A DNA stretch of 64,000 bases, from NCBI GenBank assembly GCA_025201345.1, contig JAIXMG010000001.1, forward strand, positions 1,798,001 to 1,862,000, read 5' to 3'. Origin of the DNA: Thamnidium elegans. Lineage: Eukaryota; Mucoromycota; Mucoromycetes; Mucorales; Mucoraceae. Positions 36,613-47,690 of the stretch are shown one piece after another. The stretch's first letter is position 1. Every line of letters starts with the position of its first letter. The translations under genes were made by a program, and so were the position numbers. The notes below the pieces were generated by a model, which had not been told where the DNA came from, did not search any database, and saw only the letters and a program-made list of their open reading frames with translations.

Positions 36613-37457
36613 ATTGTAATTTAAACTTTGTGAGTGAAAAAGGAAGAAAAAGAAAAAAAAAAATAAAAGGAAATATATTTCTATTTAGACAATATCATAG
36701 GGTTGCACGGTGTTACATACAGGAACAGGATGATGTATCTCCTTTTACATAAATACGCAAAACAATTTAATTAAATTTTTCCACGAGAACACTTTTAAAT
36801 AGTATTCATGTATCAACTATACTCAGGGGAGCAATATATACAACGAATCATGCTTATTAAATGTATTTCTTTTTCCTGAAATGTGGCACTTTTCGTCTAT
36901 AGTTTCATCGGCATCTGAAGTACACGCTTCGCCATACGGTAGTATGACAGATGTTATTATTTCGAACGTGATATAGAGACACCTCAGAAAAGTATTAGCT
37001 TACATATATTAAATATAGTAAAAAAAAAAAAAAAGAAGCTTATTACGTAGTAGTGAACAATAAAAATTACTAATCAAAGAAAAAAGAAACATTGACTACA
37101 TCTATTAAAAGTATCGTAACAAACAACGGCGTAGTTTTATTTATACTCGAAAAGAAAGAAACCATTTGTTTTTAATTCTGCAGTATATATTCTTCACTAC
37201 TAATGTAAAATTAACTATTCTTTATACTTCTAAGAGTACTTTTACCATATTACTATATACATACTAAGAAATTAAAGCTTCTGAAATAGGCATAGAATAT
37301 GACTTCGCCTCATCTTTAATGGTTGGTTGATTCTTCTTTAACGGTTGGCTGCTTCTTAAAATGCCGAAAAATCCACATTTAGTGAGGCTGATTTTCTTTA
37401 TTTATTTTTTTATTTTTACCAGCTTACATTATATAGATATTCCAGAGAAAAAAAAGT
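36613..37457. other. divergent promoter region
   Basis: Spacer of 845 bp between HSPA12-like copy B (-) and the METTL17-like gene (+). AT-rich; no coding or structured element seen. Confidence 0.55.
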
Positions 37458-39194
37458 ATGGCTTGTAGACAATTATTAAAGAGGATAACAACTAGAAGTT
37501 ACTCTACACAAAAGGCCCTATTCCTTAGTGAAAAACAAATACAATCACTAGACCAAGTTACTGAAAGGTAAATAAATAAACAAAGTTAGATCTAGATCGT
37601 ATTCTTAACTCAATGCCTTTTCCTCCTAAAGTGAGATAATTGTAGAAGAGATCAATATCAATTCAGAGCATTATGTTAGAGGATCAGAGGAAGCAGCCTT
37701 TGGAAGTAAAAGAATCGGTTGTGTAGAACTCCCTAAACCCCTAATGAAGGGCATTCAGGATCTAGTAGAAGGTAATTCAAATAAGACAACATTTAAGCCC
37801 AATAACTTACCCAAAATTGAATGACAGGTCAAGACAAACGATTGATCAGAACTGACGCACTTCGATTGTACGATGCTTTAAGATCAACCGCCAGAATACC
37901 AAATGAAACCGATGACTTTGACGGAACTAGAAGTGCAAAGAAGATTCGTAAAGCCACTGCGTCAGTTGTTGAGCCACATAAAGTATCATATGGTCCCCGT
38001 GAATCCGTTGCATATGCTGCAGGTGTATTACCATCGACTTATGCCGCAGTAACCAATGTCATGAAGGAAATTTCTAATAGAGTAAGCGATTTTAGACCAC
38101 GATCCATGCTTGATTTTGGTACTGGACCTGGTACAGCTATTTGGTAAGTTACTTTGGTTACAGTTGTAAGTTACAAGACTAATGATAAAATTTAGGGCTG
38201 CAAAAGAACATTTCAAATTAGAGAAGTGTGTAGGTGTAGATCTTTCCGAGGATATGTTGAGAGTAGCAGAGCAAATCGAGGGTATGTATATATATGTATA
38301 CATATATATAAAGATTAGCATTACAAAATACTAAACATCCTTTATATATATATTAGAGTCAATCAAGTTAGAAGATAGTACACCGGTAGAATTTAAACGT
38401 TTCTTATCAGTAGATCCAAAGGTAGACACGATAGTAGTATATGTGTGCTTGTACCATTGCTAAATTTGTATCCTATAGGCACCAAAAACTGATTTGGTCG
38501 TAAGCTCTTTTACACTTGGTGATATCTCTTCCGCAGCGCTTCAAAAATCTACTGTCGAACAATTATGGGAGCAAACAGGTGATATGCTTGTGTTAATTGA
38601 TAGAGGAACACCTGTTGGATTTTCTAATATAGTAAGAGCCAGACAGTGGATTTTAGATATGGAAGGAACGAATGCTCATGTTGTTGCACCCGTAAGTACC
38701 ATCATATTTCATATTATAAACAATATGACGAAATGTATACTAAATATTATTTAAAAAAGTGTCCCCATGATAAAGCATGCCCTTTGTTATTCTCACCTGA
38801 AGCTAAACCGAATGACCTGTGGTGTCATTTTTCACAAAGAGTACAACGTCCTTCCTTTTTAATGAAGACGAAACATTCCAAATTTAATACAGAAGATTCC
38901 AAATACTCTTATGTAGTTTTACGAAGAGGCGAGAGACCGACCAAATCAACCTCTATCGAAAGTCAAGCTTATCATTGGCCTAGATTAGTTCAACCACCTT
39001 TAAAGAAAAATGGGCACATTGTTATGGATACTTGCTCAACAACTGGTGAAATTCAACGTATGGTTATTCCTAAATCACAAGGTAAAATACCTTATAGAGA
39101 CGCAAGAAAAGCAATGTGGGGTGATTTATTCCCTCATTTATCGAAAAATAAGATTGTTACCCGTGTATCCGAAGGAATATCAAAGGAAGAATAA
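37458..39194 (+). CDS. RSM22: mitochondrial ribosome assembly factor METTL17/RSM22
   Basis: Seven exons (37458-37567, 37632-37771, 37828-38143, 38196-38281, 38357-38421, 38479-38691, 38760-39194) encode 454 residues. The Arg-rich N terminus (MACRQLLKRITTRSYS) looks like a mitochondrial presequence. A methyltransferase-like fold carries LDFGTGPGTAIWAA at the SAM site and GVDLSEDMLRVAEQ. LIDRGTPVGF is typical of the family. Cysteines of CPHDKACPL, LWCHFSQRV and MDTCS match the four-cysteine iron-sulfur site described for METTL17. It assists small-subunit maturation in the mitochondrial matrix. It converges with the UEV gene, with 73 nt between the stop codons. Confidence 0.93.
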
Positions 39195-39267
39195 GTAGTT
39201 TTTTTTATTTTTTTTTATTTTTTATTCATATTATAAAATTACAGGTTTTTAATAGTACACATTATTA

Positions 39268-40353
39268 TTATTGATCATCATCATTAGAAGGGTTAGGGTT
39301 CTATAATAATAATAAAAAAAGTCAGGTTATAACTCTATAAAGTGAAAGAATTATGAATTACTTACGACTGCACTATGAAGTATTTGTGCTTTTAATTCGT
39401 CTAAAATATATATGTGTATCCATATTAGTAACGCATTAATTGAATCACTTTTTTTTTTTTTTTACCAAACTTTGCTTCGCTCAGTGGCGAAAATCGAATC
39501 ATATTATTATCAGGGAAATGATCAAATAAATAAGACTCGGTAATGGACAACTGAGCACATTGTTGAGCAAGTTTACCAAACACATTAATATCTGTACGGT
39601 ATAATCGATATGCTTCCTTATTAAAGCAATACTTGTCATTTAATCCATCTAATACAACCTTTTTAAACATATTTTTTAAATAGTGAAGTATATGAAAGAT
39701 ATAATCTTGATAAGGTCTCCAAATTGGGAATTGTTGAGAAATCGATACGTTGCCATTGACGTCAACCAACGGATGAAACATGTCTGTCAAAAACGTAATG
39801 GACGGTGGTTGATTAGGGTAGTTTTGAGGGATCGATAACCGAAACTTAAAGGTACCCGATTTATAAAACCCTTTATGAACAAATAAAACACCATACCAAA
39901 CATATAGATCATCAGCAGAAGGCATGACATAAACTCCCAAAGGGCAATGGTTTGGGTTTCTTAAATTGATACTAAGTTAAAGTAGTTAGTAAGTTGTTAT
40001 AGTAATCCACGTTTATACATGTATATAGGACTTTACAATTCTGTCATGATTTCGTATCTGCTGAAATGCTCTGATGTCAAACGAGGTGCTTTTGGTATAG
40101 GTTCGCCTGTATCGTCTTCATCTTCGTCATAAATTGAATGAAGTCCACCTATAGAAGGTTGCTCTTGGGGTTGTGAAGCTCTTTTGGAAATTACACTTCG
40201 AGTACGATCAAGTAATGAACCCACTGAAGACCTTTTATTCGCATGCTGTAAACTACTCGTGCGTTTGGGTGTTATATTCTAAGTAAGTAAGTAAGAGAGA
40301 GGCATAAGTGAACTAATTTATTCTCATGTTAAACTTTTGCTTACATTATTCAT
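39268..40353 (-). CDS. FTS/AKTIP-like ubiquitin E2 variant (UEV)
   Basis: Five exons (40353-40345, 40278-40037, 39971-39466, 39400-39366, 39300-39268) encode 274 residues; the first exon is 9 nt. A disordered N terminus (about 1-75) precedes a UBC fold: CPLGVYVMPSADDLYVWYGV, FKFRLSIPQNYPNQPPSITF, then MFHPLVDVNGNVSISQQF and IWRPYQDYIFHILHYLKNMF. The catalytic Cys that follows HP(N/L) in active E2 enzymes is absent, as in AKTIP/FTS. That protein joins Hook and FHIP to link early endosomes to dynein in fungi and animals. The short acidic C terminus ends DDDQ. The UEV class is clear; the FTS assignment rests on the pattern around HPLV and the WRPY segment. Confidence 0.82.
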
Positions 40354-41386
40354 TATATTTAACAAGTAAAAAAAAGTGGTATAATTATAAAAAATTGTGA
40401 CAATATTTAGGCTCAGGTCGTACCGAAAAATCAAAGTAGTTTCTTTTTGACATAGTATATCCATATTAGAATTGTAAACTCTTGATACTCTCTTTCAGTT
40501 ATTTTATTTATACGACATTTTTCTTTTCAGAATCGCGTTAGATTTTGATATACTTACATAACCAAACTCCATAACTAGTATTGAAGGGCTTAATAGTATC
40601 AGAACTTGTTAATAAGTATCGTATTTAAATAAAGGAGTATTTGAAGGAGGAGAATGCAAGTTTCTATCGATCAAGTTAATTACGTACTTTTTTTTTGCTC
40701 GGTAATACTCTTTGAATAGATTTAATGCACACCTAATTTATTTTTCTTTGATAAAAAGGTCTACTCGGAAATGAATTTCCTCATATTATTAATGTTTTAT
40801 ATTCCAAACCGAGTGTTAGCGTACCTGCGCGGATATGATAATATTATACACACCTAGATATTAATGTTACAAAAAAGGCAAGCCAGATTTTTTTTCTTAA
40901 AATCAGATATTCTACTACATGTAAGCGTCAACTAGTTTATAATACTAGCACTTACGATGAGTGTAAAAAAATAATTCCTGACAGTTGTTTAAAATTGATA
41001 TTAGCATGAGCATATCTGTAACAGTATAAAGTATTCTTTATAACATAAACCATGTATTTGAATTAAGGGAACTTGCAGCATGACGAGATTACAGTGTAAA
41101 TAATAATAAAAGTTAACCAAAAATACTATATCAACATTGGAAAAACAGAAATAGTTAGTTATTATATGTATCTTAAAGCTAAACAGCATATATATATATA
41201 TATATATATATATATCTTGTCGTATTTAATGGTGTATGGGTATTGGTACCATTTAATTATAAATCTTGTCTTCCTGTACCCCATTTTCCCATAAGGGGGA
41301 TTTTTGCAACAAAAACCAACCTAGGTAACTAAACCGTAGTTTTCTAGTTATCAGCTTTCTAAGCAATGAAGAATAATCAAAATTAA
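40354..41386. other. intergenic, left flank of the transposon
   Basis: AT-rich spacer with an (AT)n run at 41190-41214. No gene is supported. Confidence 0.5.
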
Positions 41387-41449
41387 CGGTTTTCTTAGGG
41401 ACCACCGGTCTGTACGTAGGGAAGTTTAGGGTCGGGCACCAGGTGGTCT
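41387..41449 (+). repeat. left terminal inverted repeat
   Basis: Reverse-complement partner of 42708-42770; it begins CGGTTTTCTTAGGG and ends near a second GGTGGTC. Confidence 0.88.
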
Positions 41450-41743
41450 GAAAGACTTGTCCTTGAAAAGTGTCAAAATAATAATGGTCTTTCTTTTCTT
41501 ATTTAATAACATAAGTATCGAACTTTTTAAAATCTCAATGACTTTACCGAAAATGCTACAAAATAAATGGCAGCAACCGTTCTTAAAGATTACGCTTTTG
41601 AAAATATGTTTTAATTGGTGATTGCAGAAAGTGGTCATGCTATCATGAAAAAAGGAGTGTTTTCTCTTCAACTTTTGGATTTGCCATTTGATACGATATG
41701 CAGTAACTTGCTTAATTTTGAAAGGGGATATAATGCTATCTAA

Positions 41744-42593
41744 TTGAAAGAAATGAACATGATAGACGTGTTAGTTGTTAGAGATCTTCGCCTAAAGTAT
41801 TTGATAGGAGATGTTACTCATCATGCTCTTGTATCGCTTAGATGTGAGCTTCTAAGAGATGCCACTGATATTGCCGCTTCTTGCAATTGTCAGTCTCGTA
41901 TCGTTTACGACCTTCCTTGTTACCATCAATTAGACGGATTAAAATCTGTTACGTTGAGTGATATTCCGACAAGATGGTGGTTTAAGGCACAAGACTTTCG
42001 TGATGAGATTGATTTGATTAACAAAAACGAAACTGGTTCTATGCAAGAACCTTGGATGAAGCATATCTCAAAGCTCGAGAAAGTGTTCCGCTATTTTAAC
42101 CAGGACTATAAAAAAAATGGTTCAATTGATGAGTGCATTGGATAAGATCCTACAGATAACTGATTTCGATTCAACCAATATGGCTGAGATTTCGATAAGT
42201 CTTCCAGGTAATAACAATGTAAGACCTCATGGTCGTCCAAGAAAACCGATTAGACTTAGGTCATTTAAAAAGGATTTCGTAAGAAAGTTTGCCTTCAGAC
42301 GCAATCAACTGGTTTATGGCAAGCACAAAGCATTGAAAATGACGACTAAATAAAAATCTCCTGTGGTTGCAAAGAGTGAAAAGTCAGAGGTTTTAAAGCT
42401 TGCTCCCAATGATTCATTTGGATTCGTTTACGAAGGCATCAAGGAAGAAACGTTAGATCTGACATCTGATACGAATTTGATGATTGAGACGGGACTTTTG
42501 ATGCGAAAAAACATGAGCTCGTCGAAATCCAATCCTCAGACGAAGAACAATAACATTTTTTTTTATCAACATACGCTTTATTTTTCTAAATAA
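41744..42593 (+). pseudogene. MULE-type transposase fragment with SWIM motif
   Basis: Frame 41744-42145 has a SWIM-like cluster C-x-C-x10-C-x-H in SCNCQSRIVYDLPCYHQLDG, followed by LSDIPTRWWF. This arrangement is seen in the C-terminal part of MULE/FAR1-like transposases. The following frames at about 42117-42353 (RPHGRPRKP, basic) and 42363-42593 look like later segments of the same protein, separated by stops and frame changes. The DDE catalytic part is absent from the element. Not expected to be functional. Confidence 0.6.
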
Positions 42594-42707
42594 GCTACAT
42601 TTTTTTCCATATATTTTTTATTTTATTTTAAAACATGTATTATGCAGTTAGTTCTATCTCCCTTAGTACTTTCCTTATATTTTTTTTTTACAAATTTAAA
42701 TTCTTTC

Positions 42708-42770
42708 GGACCACCGGGTACCGGTTCCTAAGCTTCCCTATGTATAGACCGGTGGTCCCTAAGAAAACCG
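42708..42770 (-). repeat. right terminal inverted repeat
   Basis: Reverse complement of the left terminal repeat; contains GGACCACCGG ... CCGGTGGTCC as an internal palindrome about 50 bp across. Confidence 0.88.
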
Positions 42771-43453
42771 TTAAAATAAAGTATAAAGAATGCATTATCG
42801 TCCAAATCCTTAGTGTTGGCTTTAATTTTGTTAAGAAGTGTTTCGTATATTGTATCGATAGATTGTTCAGAAAAGGCATCCAATAGTAAGGTGCTGCTTT
42901 GTTTTGGACTTGATAGTAAGATATCTGTGAGCGTCAGCAACTCGTGGATATTCAATAAATCACCGGTAGACATATCTTTCGCTTTGTTTTTATATTCATC
43001 GAAAAGTCTGGCTACATCCACATTATTCTGCAAGCAATGCGTACCTTCCTCATCGCCGAGTGTTTCTAAATCCTCCTCGGAACTGGTGACTGAACTACTG
43101 TCTCCAATACTTGCATTATCAGAAGCATTTGCCTCTCCACACACAGTGGTCACTTCTTCTGACGCAGCTTGGCAGATATATTCGGCTGCCCCATTATGGG
43201 CAGCCAACTCAGTTTTTCTGCGCTTTCTACTTAGCCAAGAAGAGTTGGCAATCTTCAGTCTTTTTCCAAGTTTCAAGATCGCTTAGCAATTTGTTTTTTT
43301 TCTTCTTATTATATTCCTGTATCTAGTTTGGACGTACTGTCGTTCAAGCAAACCGTGTTGTTCAACAAACTTTTTTAGCGTAAGATTTTTACTATTTTCC
43401 ACGCATCATTGCGCATCGCTATTGAGTTTTCTCTGTTTGTTAGTTTTGGGCAT
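42771..43453 (-). pseudogene. pseudogene truncated by the transposon, family unknown
   Basis: A minus-strand coding remnant starts at ATG 43453 (MPKTNKQRKLNSDAQ), meets TGA, continues in the same frame with NLTLKKFVEQHGLLERQYVQ, then shifts frame near 43275 and continues for about 170 residues (acidic, Ser-rich; DLLNIHELLTLTDILLS). The frame runs straight into the right terminal repeat, which now supplies its last 12 codons, so the element appears to have inserted into it. No matching 3' part was recognised on the far side of the element. I do not know the family. Confidence 0.55.
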
Positions 43454-43949
43454 AGGGTAATAAGTAATTCCAACGTTATTCAGGATTGTGGAGAAATACT
43501 TTTGATTTAACACAGAAAAATTAATAAAAACAGGTGAATAAGATTAAAAGTCTAATAACGTTTATTCCTTATTTTAATTATAAAAATCAATCCCGGTAAA
43601 AGGGATTGCTAGCTATGATTTCTTATTTATAGTCTTTTGCAATAGTGATCACACTATTGTGATTGATCGTTATACTTAAGTAGATTTTATTCTACAATCA
43701 TTTTTCAAAAACCGACAAAACCAACCGTACTGACTGTACCAATAGATACTACTCCTTAATACAGCCAAAAAAAAAAAAAAATGTCTACGTCATTACCAGA
43801 CTTTTCCGATAGCTTTTTTTAAGTTTCTTTTCTCCCTTTTATTTTTTGAAAATAATTCTTTTTAAATAAACGATCAAAAAGGTAAGCCAAAGTTTTGTTA
43901 GATGAGATGTTGCTGGTACTAACTTGTTATAAATATTAAGTTATAAACT
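43454..43949. other. intergenic
   Basis: Promoter region of the LSM7 gene. AT-rich, nothing else recognised. Confidence 0.5.
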
Positions 43950-44562
43950 ATGTCTGAAAGAGTAAGTACATACAATCGCAAAGATCCATTTCTAGATTTT
44001 AATCTAGATTATTATTATTATTATAGGGTCGCGGTCACTATAATAACAGAGGCGAACGTGGAGGTAGAGGCGGCAATCGAGGAGGAAGAGGAGGACGCGG
44101 TGGATATCATAATCAACAAGATAAACCCAAGAAGGAATCTATCTTAGATTTAAGTAAATATATGGAAAAAAAGATTCGCGTCCGATTCAACGGTGGAAGA
44201 GAAGGTACATGCTTTGAAAAAGAAAAAAAAATTAAAACAGAGGGATAGAAAGAATAATATGTATTGACAATTCTTTTATTAGTTGTTGGTACATTGATGG
44301 GTTATGATCCTTTATTAAACTTGGTCTTGGATAATACAATTGAATATCAAAAAGGTAAAAAAAAAAATATAACGGGTAGAGTGCTTTACGAAGAGAAAGT
44401 AAATGTTGACCATATATCTTTTTTGTTCAAATAGATTTAGAGACTGGATATATCACCGAAAAGACTAGACAATTAGGTTTATCAGTACTTCGTGGAACTG
44501 CTGTTATTCTTATTTCACCTTTCGATGGTATGGAGGAAATTGAAAACCCTTTCTCTCAATAA
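43950..44562 (+). CDS. LSM7: U6 snRNA-associated Sm-like protein LSm7
   Basis: Four exons (43950-43961, 44027-44204, 44283-44354, 44435-44562) encode 129 residues. The Sm fold starts with KESILDLSKYMEKKIRVRFN, then VVGTLMGYDPLLNLVLDN (Sm1) and LGLSVLRGTAVILISP (Sm2), the LSm7 pattern. LSm7 is part of the LSm2-8 ring on U6 snRNA and the LSm1-7 ring in mRNA decay. The N terminus is an extended RGG-rich arm (about residues 5-28), which would add RNA-binding or methylation sites. A long open frame in another phase over exon 2 is spurious. Confidence 0.96.
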
Positions 44563-46137
44563 TAACAAAAAAAAACAACAATAAAAAAAAACCTACTCTC
44601 CTTTTGTAAATTTATCATTATAAAAATAAACAATGGTATCAAAGTTTAAAGTGTATGTGCATTTGACATTCTAATAACCTTTTACAGTGTTTCCACTATT
44701 AATTTAAAATAAATTTGCATACCTTTTTGCAGTAAAAGACAAATGATAAGGGATTTTTTTTTTACCGGTAATAAACTAAATCCTCGGCAGAGGAAACTGT
44801 GTTTGGTGCAGCAATTAAAATAACCTCGACATCACTTTCTTTAGAAGCATCCGTATCCAAGCCAGAAGTCCAGCGTACACAGTACTTTAATGTTTAAAGA
44901 CATTTGCACTGGCCGGCCTGCAAGATAAACAAAATACTGCTAAAAGATCAGTCTGGAACCAGTTACCTACTTATCATATGCGATCATTTGGTAATTTTAA
45001 TGATACGTATAGTAATATATGTTAGATTTATCAGAATGATAAATCACTTACGCGTCCTTAAAGCATCCCAAAGACAAGCACCTTAAAGCAAGCGATATAA
45101 ATCGTGTTTAGTTCAGTGTGGACTAACAGATTGTCATTTAAATGTACCAGCCTTGATAGGGGAAATAAAAACACCAGATGTTTTGAGTATGGCAGCAATC
45201 TTGAAGAAGTACCAAGTTAAACCATAACCAAAAGAACCACATGCTTAAAAAAACTTTCTTCAAAGAATGATAAGAGGGGAGGAAATCTTGTGGATCTTGA
45301 ATGAACACCGGTCTTGAAGAACATACCAACCTTGAAAAACATATAAACCGTGAAAGGGTCCACCATCACATATTTTTGAGCGCAGTAATAGTAACAAGAG
45401 ACGTATAGTTGATAATTTTGAATAACTATACGAAAGTAGAACGAAAGATTTACTTTGTGTGACACCTCGTAATGGTTTAACTACTTTCAGGATCGCCATT
45501 AACAGTGATATATGCTATAAAGCCTTAAAAACTAAAAATGCTATTTTATTAATTGAAAAAAGAGACGGTAGTTATCTATATTACTTCCAACACTTTTATG
45601 ACTTTGTACATAATGTGCACTCATATCCTTCAGTAAATTTCTGCATAATGAAATACTTTGCAGTTTTAGAGGCCGAAATATTTTTTTGATCGAACTTCAT
45701 GGTTTGTTGTTTCTGAAAAGTAAGAGCAACGCGGTTAGGATCAACTTTTAAAAACAAGTAATTTTTAGGATGAATAAAAAAAATCGCCTAGAAAAAAATA
45801 ACGTCGCGCTTTATTTTTTTATTTAAAAATGTATCAATCATCTAACACTTACTCTATTAAAACTTACCAACCCATTCCCAGTAGAATGGTGGTTCCTATT
45901 ATTTAATACCAATATATTATCAAATATTCTAATGCTAAAGACGGTACCAAGTGGGAACCTGCTTGTCTCTTTTTTTAACCCAGCTTATTCGAAGGCGAAA
46001 TAAGTAAATCTTACGTCATCTAGAGAGGTGTCCAATCAAATAAATGTATTTTTTTGTTTCTTATTTTAATGATAGTCCTAACTTTTTTGCTTATGCTCAT
46101 TTCTTACAACTATTATTACAAGATCAAAGTATAATCC
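44563..46137. other. intergenic with a decayed exon
   Basis: A 1.6-kb spacer. On the minus strand, 44768-44890 reads like an isolated exon (own entry). Around 45285-45360 there is a loose tandem of CTTGAA-containing units (CTTGAATGAACACC, CTTGAAGAACATACC, CTTGAAAAACATA). No intact gene is seen. Confidence 0.5.
44768..44890 (-). pseudogene. isolated exon-like fragment
   Basis: The minus strand reads VRWTSGLDTDASKESDVEV then ILIAAPNTVSSAEDLVYYR, ending at a GTAAAA donor-like site, with a stop four codons before the start of this stretch. Codon use and composition look protein-coding. No partner exons were found on either side, so it is probably a relic of a lost gene. Confidence 0.35.
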
Positions 46138-46827
46138 ATGAGCTCACCTAAAGAAACGATTGAATCGAAAGAGGATTTTCAAGAAACTAAACAAGTTGAA
46201 GATAAATCAAGCGATAATAGCAAAGATAAATCAACTGAGGATAAAGAGGATACATCTAATCCAGAGAGTTCGAGTTTATGGACAGCAGTTTGGGACGACA
46301 ATGCTCAAGCTTATTATTGGTGGAATACAGAAACAAACGAAACAACCTGGATTAATCCAGAACAACCCATCGCAGACTATAGTGTAGCAACACCAGCAGT
46401 AATGGAACCAAGTAATCCACTGGATTTTTTATTAGATAGAATCGATACAGACGTCAAAAAACAACTGGACGGAGAAGAGCCAAGTCGTTCGCCTAGTTAT
46501 CAGAGCTATGATCAATATTTTGAACCATCTGAAGCCTCATATGCCACAACTGCGCATTTTAATTCTAGAACAGGTAGATTTACAACTCAAGAAGACGCCA
46601 GTCGATTAAATCCAGATAACCTTACGATAGAAAATCGGGCTACTAGACAAATGCAATTTTATTTTGACGTTGATAGATATACAGAAGAAAGAAACATGCA
46701 AAGAGAATACACTGCTGATGGTAGAGTAGGTAAAAAGAAGCAATTGACTCGTAAAGAAGTTGAATACTTTAAAAAGATGAAGAAGGAAAAGAAGTCGAAA
46801 AAAGCTAGAGAGTGGTTAATGCAATAG
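46138..46827 (+). CDS. WW-domain protein
   Basis: Single exon, 229 residues. An acidic/Lys-rich disordered N terminus (about 1-45) is followed by a WW domain at about 46-79 (LWTAVWDDNAQAYYWW ... TTWINP), with both signature tryptophans and the final Pro. A conserved-looking C-terminal half follows (HFNSRTGRFTTQED, then RQMQFYFDVDRYTEERNMQR) and a strongly basic helix (KKKQLTRKEVEYFKKMKKEK). Eukaryotic proteins with this layout are nuclear and often linked to splicing; that role is inferred. The family name is uncertain. Confidence 0.85.
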   Translation: MSSPKETIESKEDFQETKQVEDKSSDNSKDKSTEDKEDTSNPESSSLWTAVWDDNAQAYYWWNTETNETTWINPEQPIADYSVATPAVMEPSNPLDFLLDRIDTDVKKQLDGEEPSRSPSYQSYDQYFEPSEASYATTAHFNSRTGRFTTQEDASRLNPDNLTIENRATRQMQFYFDVDRYTEERNMQREYTADGRVGKKKQLTRKEVEYFKKMKKEKKSKKAREWLMQ

Positions 46828-47678
46828 AACACTGATTTTTTTTTTCAGAGAGAGTATTAAATAAAGAAAACGAATTTAGAAAAAAAAAGGGGGGTTTTTT
46901 TTGTGGTTAAAAAGAAATTGGACTTACGATGTATGATTACAAATGTTACATAGTACGTTTTTCGCTTGAATGTATCGTCAGGGCAAATACTTGTTAGCGC
47001 AAGCTGTAACTCGTCCAGAATTTTGTATGGTCATGTCTCACTGGTATTTTTTTTTTGTTATCATGCAATAAATAGTAATACAAAGAGTGTAATTCGTGCA
47101 AAGTGAAGTTATAATTCTAAAGAAAGAAAATGTGATACATTTAAATACAAAAATGCACTGGTAATGCTGATAGACGAGGTACTTATTAAATCAGTAAAAT
47201 CAAGTATAATACTAGTCAAAATTGAACCCTCAGACTATCGACCTCGCCAAAGGTTCAATACTACTATGTTAACACCATGGTATGTATAGAAAGAGTATTA
47301 TCTCTTTCTAGTGGTGGTTTAGTACCTGAACACGTCTTTTTCTACAGCATTGACTTCCATACCTTTCTGTCAAAGAAGTCACATTTTTTTTTTTTTGCAG
47401 GTTGTCGGAAATAACAGTCAAAATTTGATGAATAGCGCGTCTTTTTGATTTTTTTCACTTTATTGTTTACACATATATATCTTTGAATTATTTTTATTGG
47501 AACATATCTAAAGTTAAACGTACTTGAAATATGAGGTAAACTAATGAACTGCAATCTCCACCCTTTTTTTTTTATTCTATACATAAAATAAACAATATAA
47601 AAAAAAAGCGTGTAAAATAAAAAAGCGTTAACAATAATTCTAAACAGTAACAAGAAATTCTCAAGATCAAAAAAGAGT
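46828..47678. other. intergenic
   Basis: Spacer before the nucleoporin gene. It holds a 41-codon open frame at 47164-47289 (MLIDEVLIKSVK..., ending in a GTATGT donor-like site) that could be a relic or an unplaced 5' exon. Otherwise nothing recognised. Confidence 0.45.
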
Positions 47679-47690
47679 GATGGTGGTAAT

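Larger units (their letters stand above)
41387..42770. mobile_element. DNA transposon remnant with about 63-bp terminal inverted repeats
   Basis: The left end (41387-41449) and the reverse complement of the right end (42708-42770) match nearly base for base over the first 45 bp (CGGTTTTCTTAGGGACCACC and onward) and more loosely over the rest. TTAA lies directly outside both ends (41383-41386 and 42771-42774). It is either a TTAA target duplication or an extension of the repeat. Each end also contains its own internal palindrome (GGACCACCGG ... CCGGTGGTCC in the right end). Inside, three broken + strand frames resemble a MULE/FAR1-type transposase tail with a SWIM zinc motif. The element is non-autonomous as it stands. 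Confidence 0.85.

Noticed and set aside
42813..43286. 157-codon + strand frame over the pseudogene
   Set aside because: Antisense to the minus-strand remnant, no domain, no start context.
43950..44147. 65-codon unspliced frame at the LSM7 locus
   Set aside because: Reads through the first intron and leaves the LSm7 phase; the spliced model gives a complete Sm fold.
45285..45360. Possible minisatellite of CTTGAA-containing units
   Set aside because: Units vary in length and sequence too much to call a tandem repeat; noted only within the intergenic entry.
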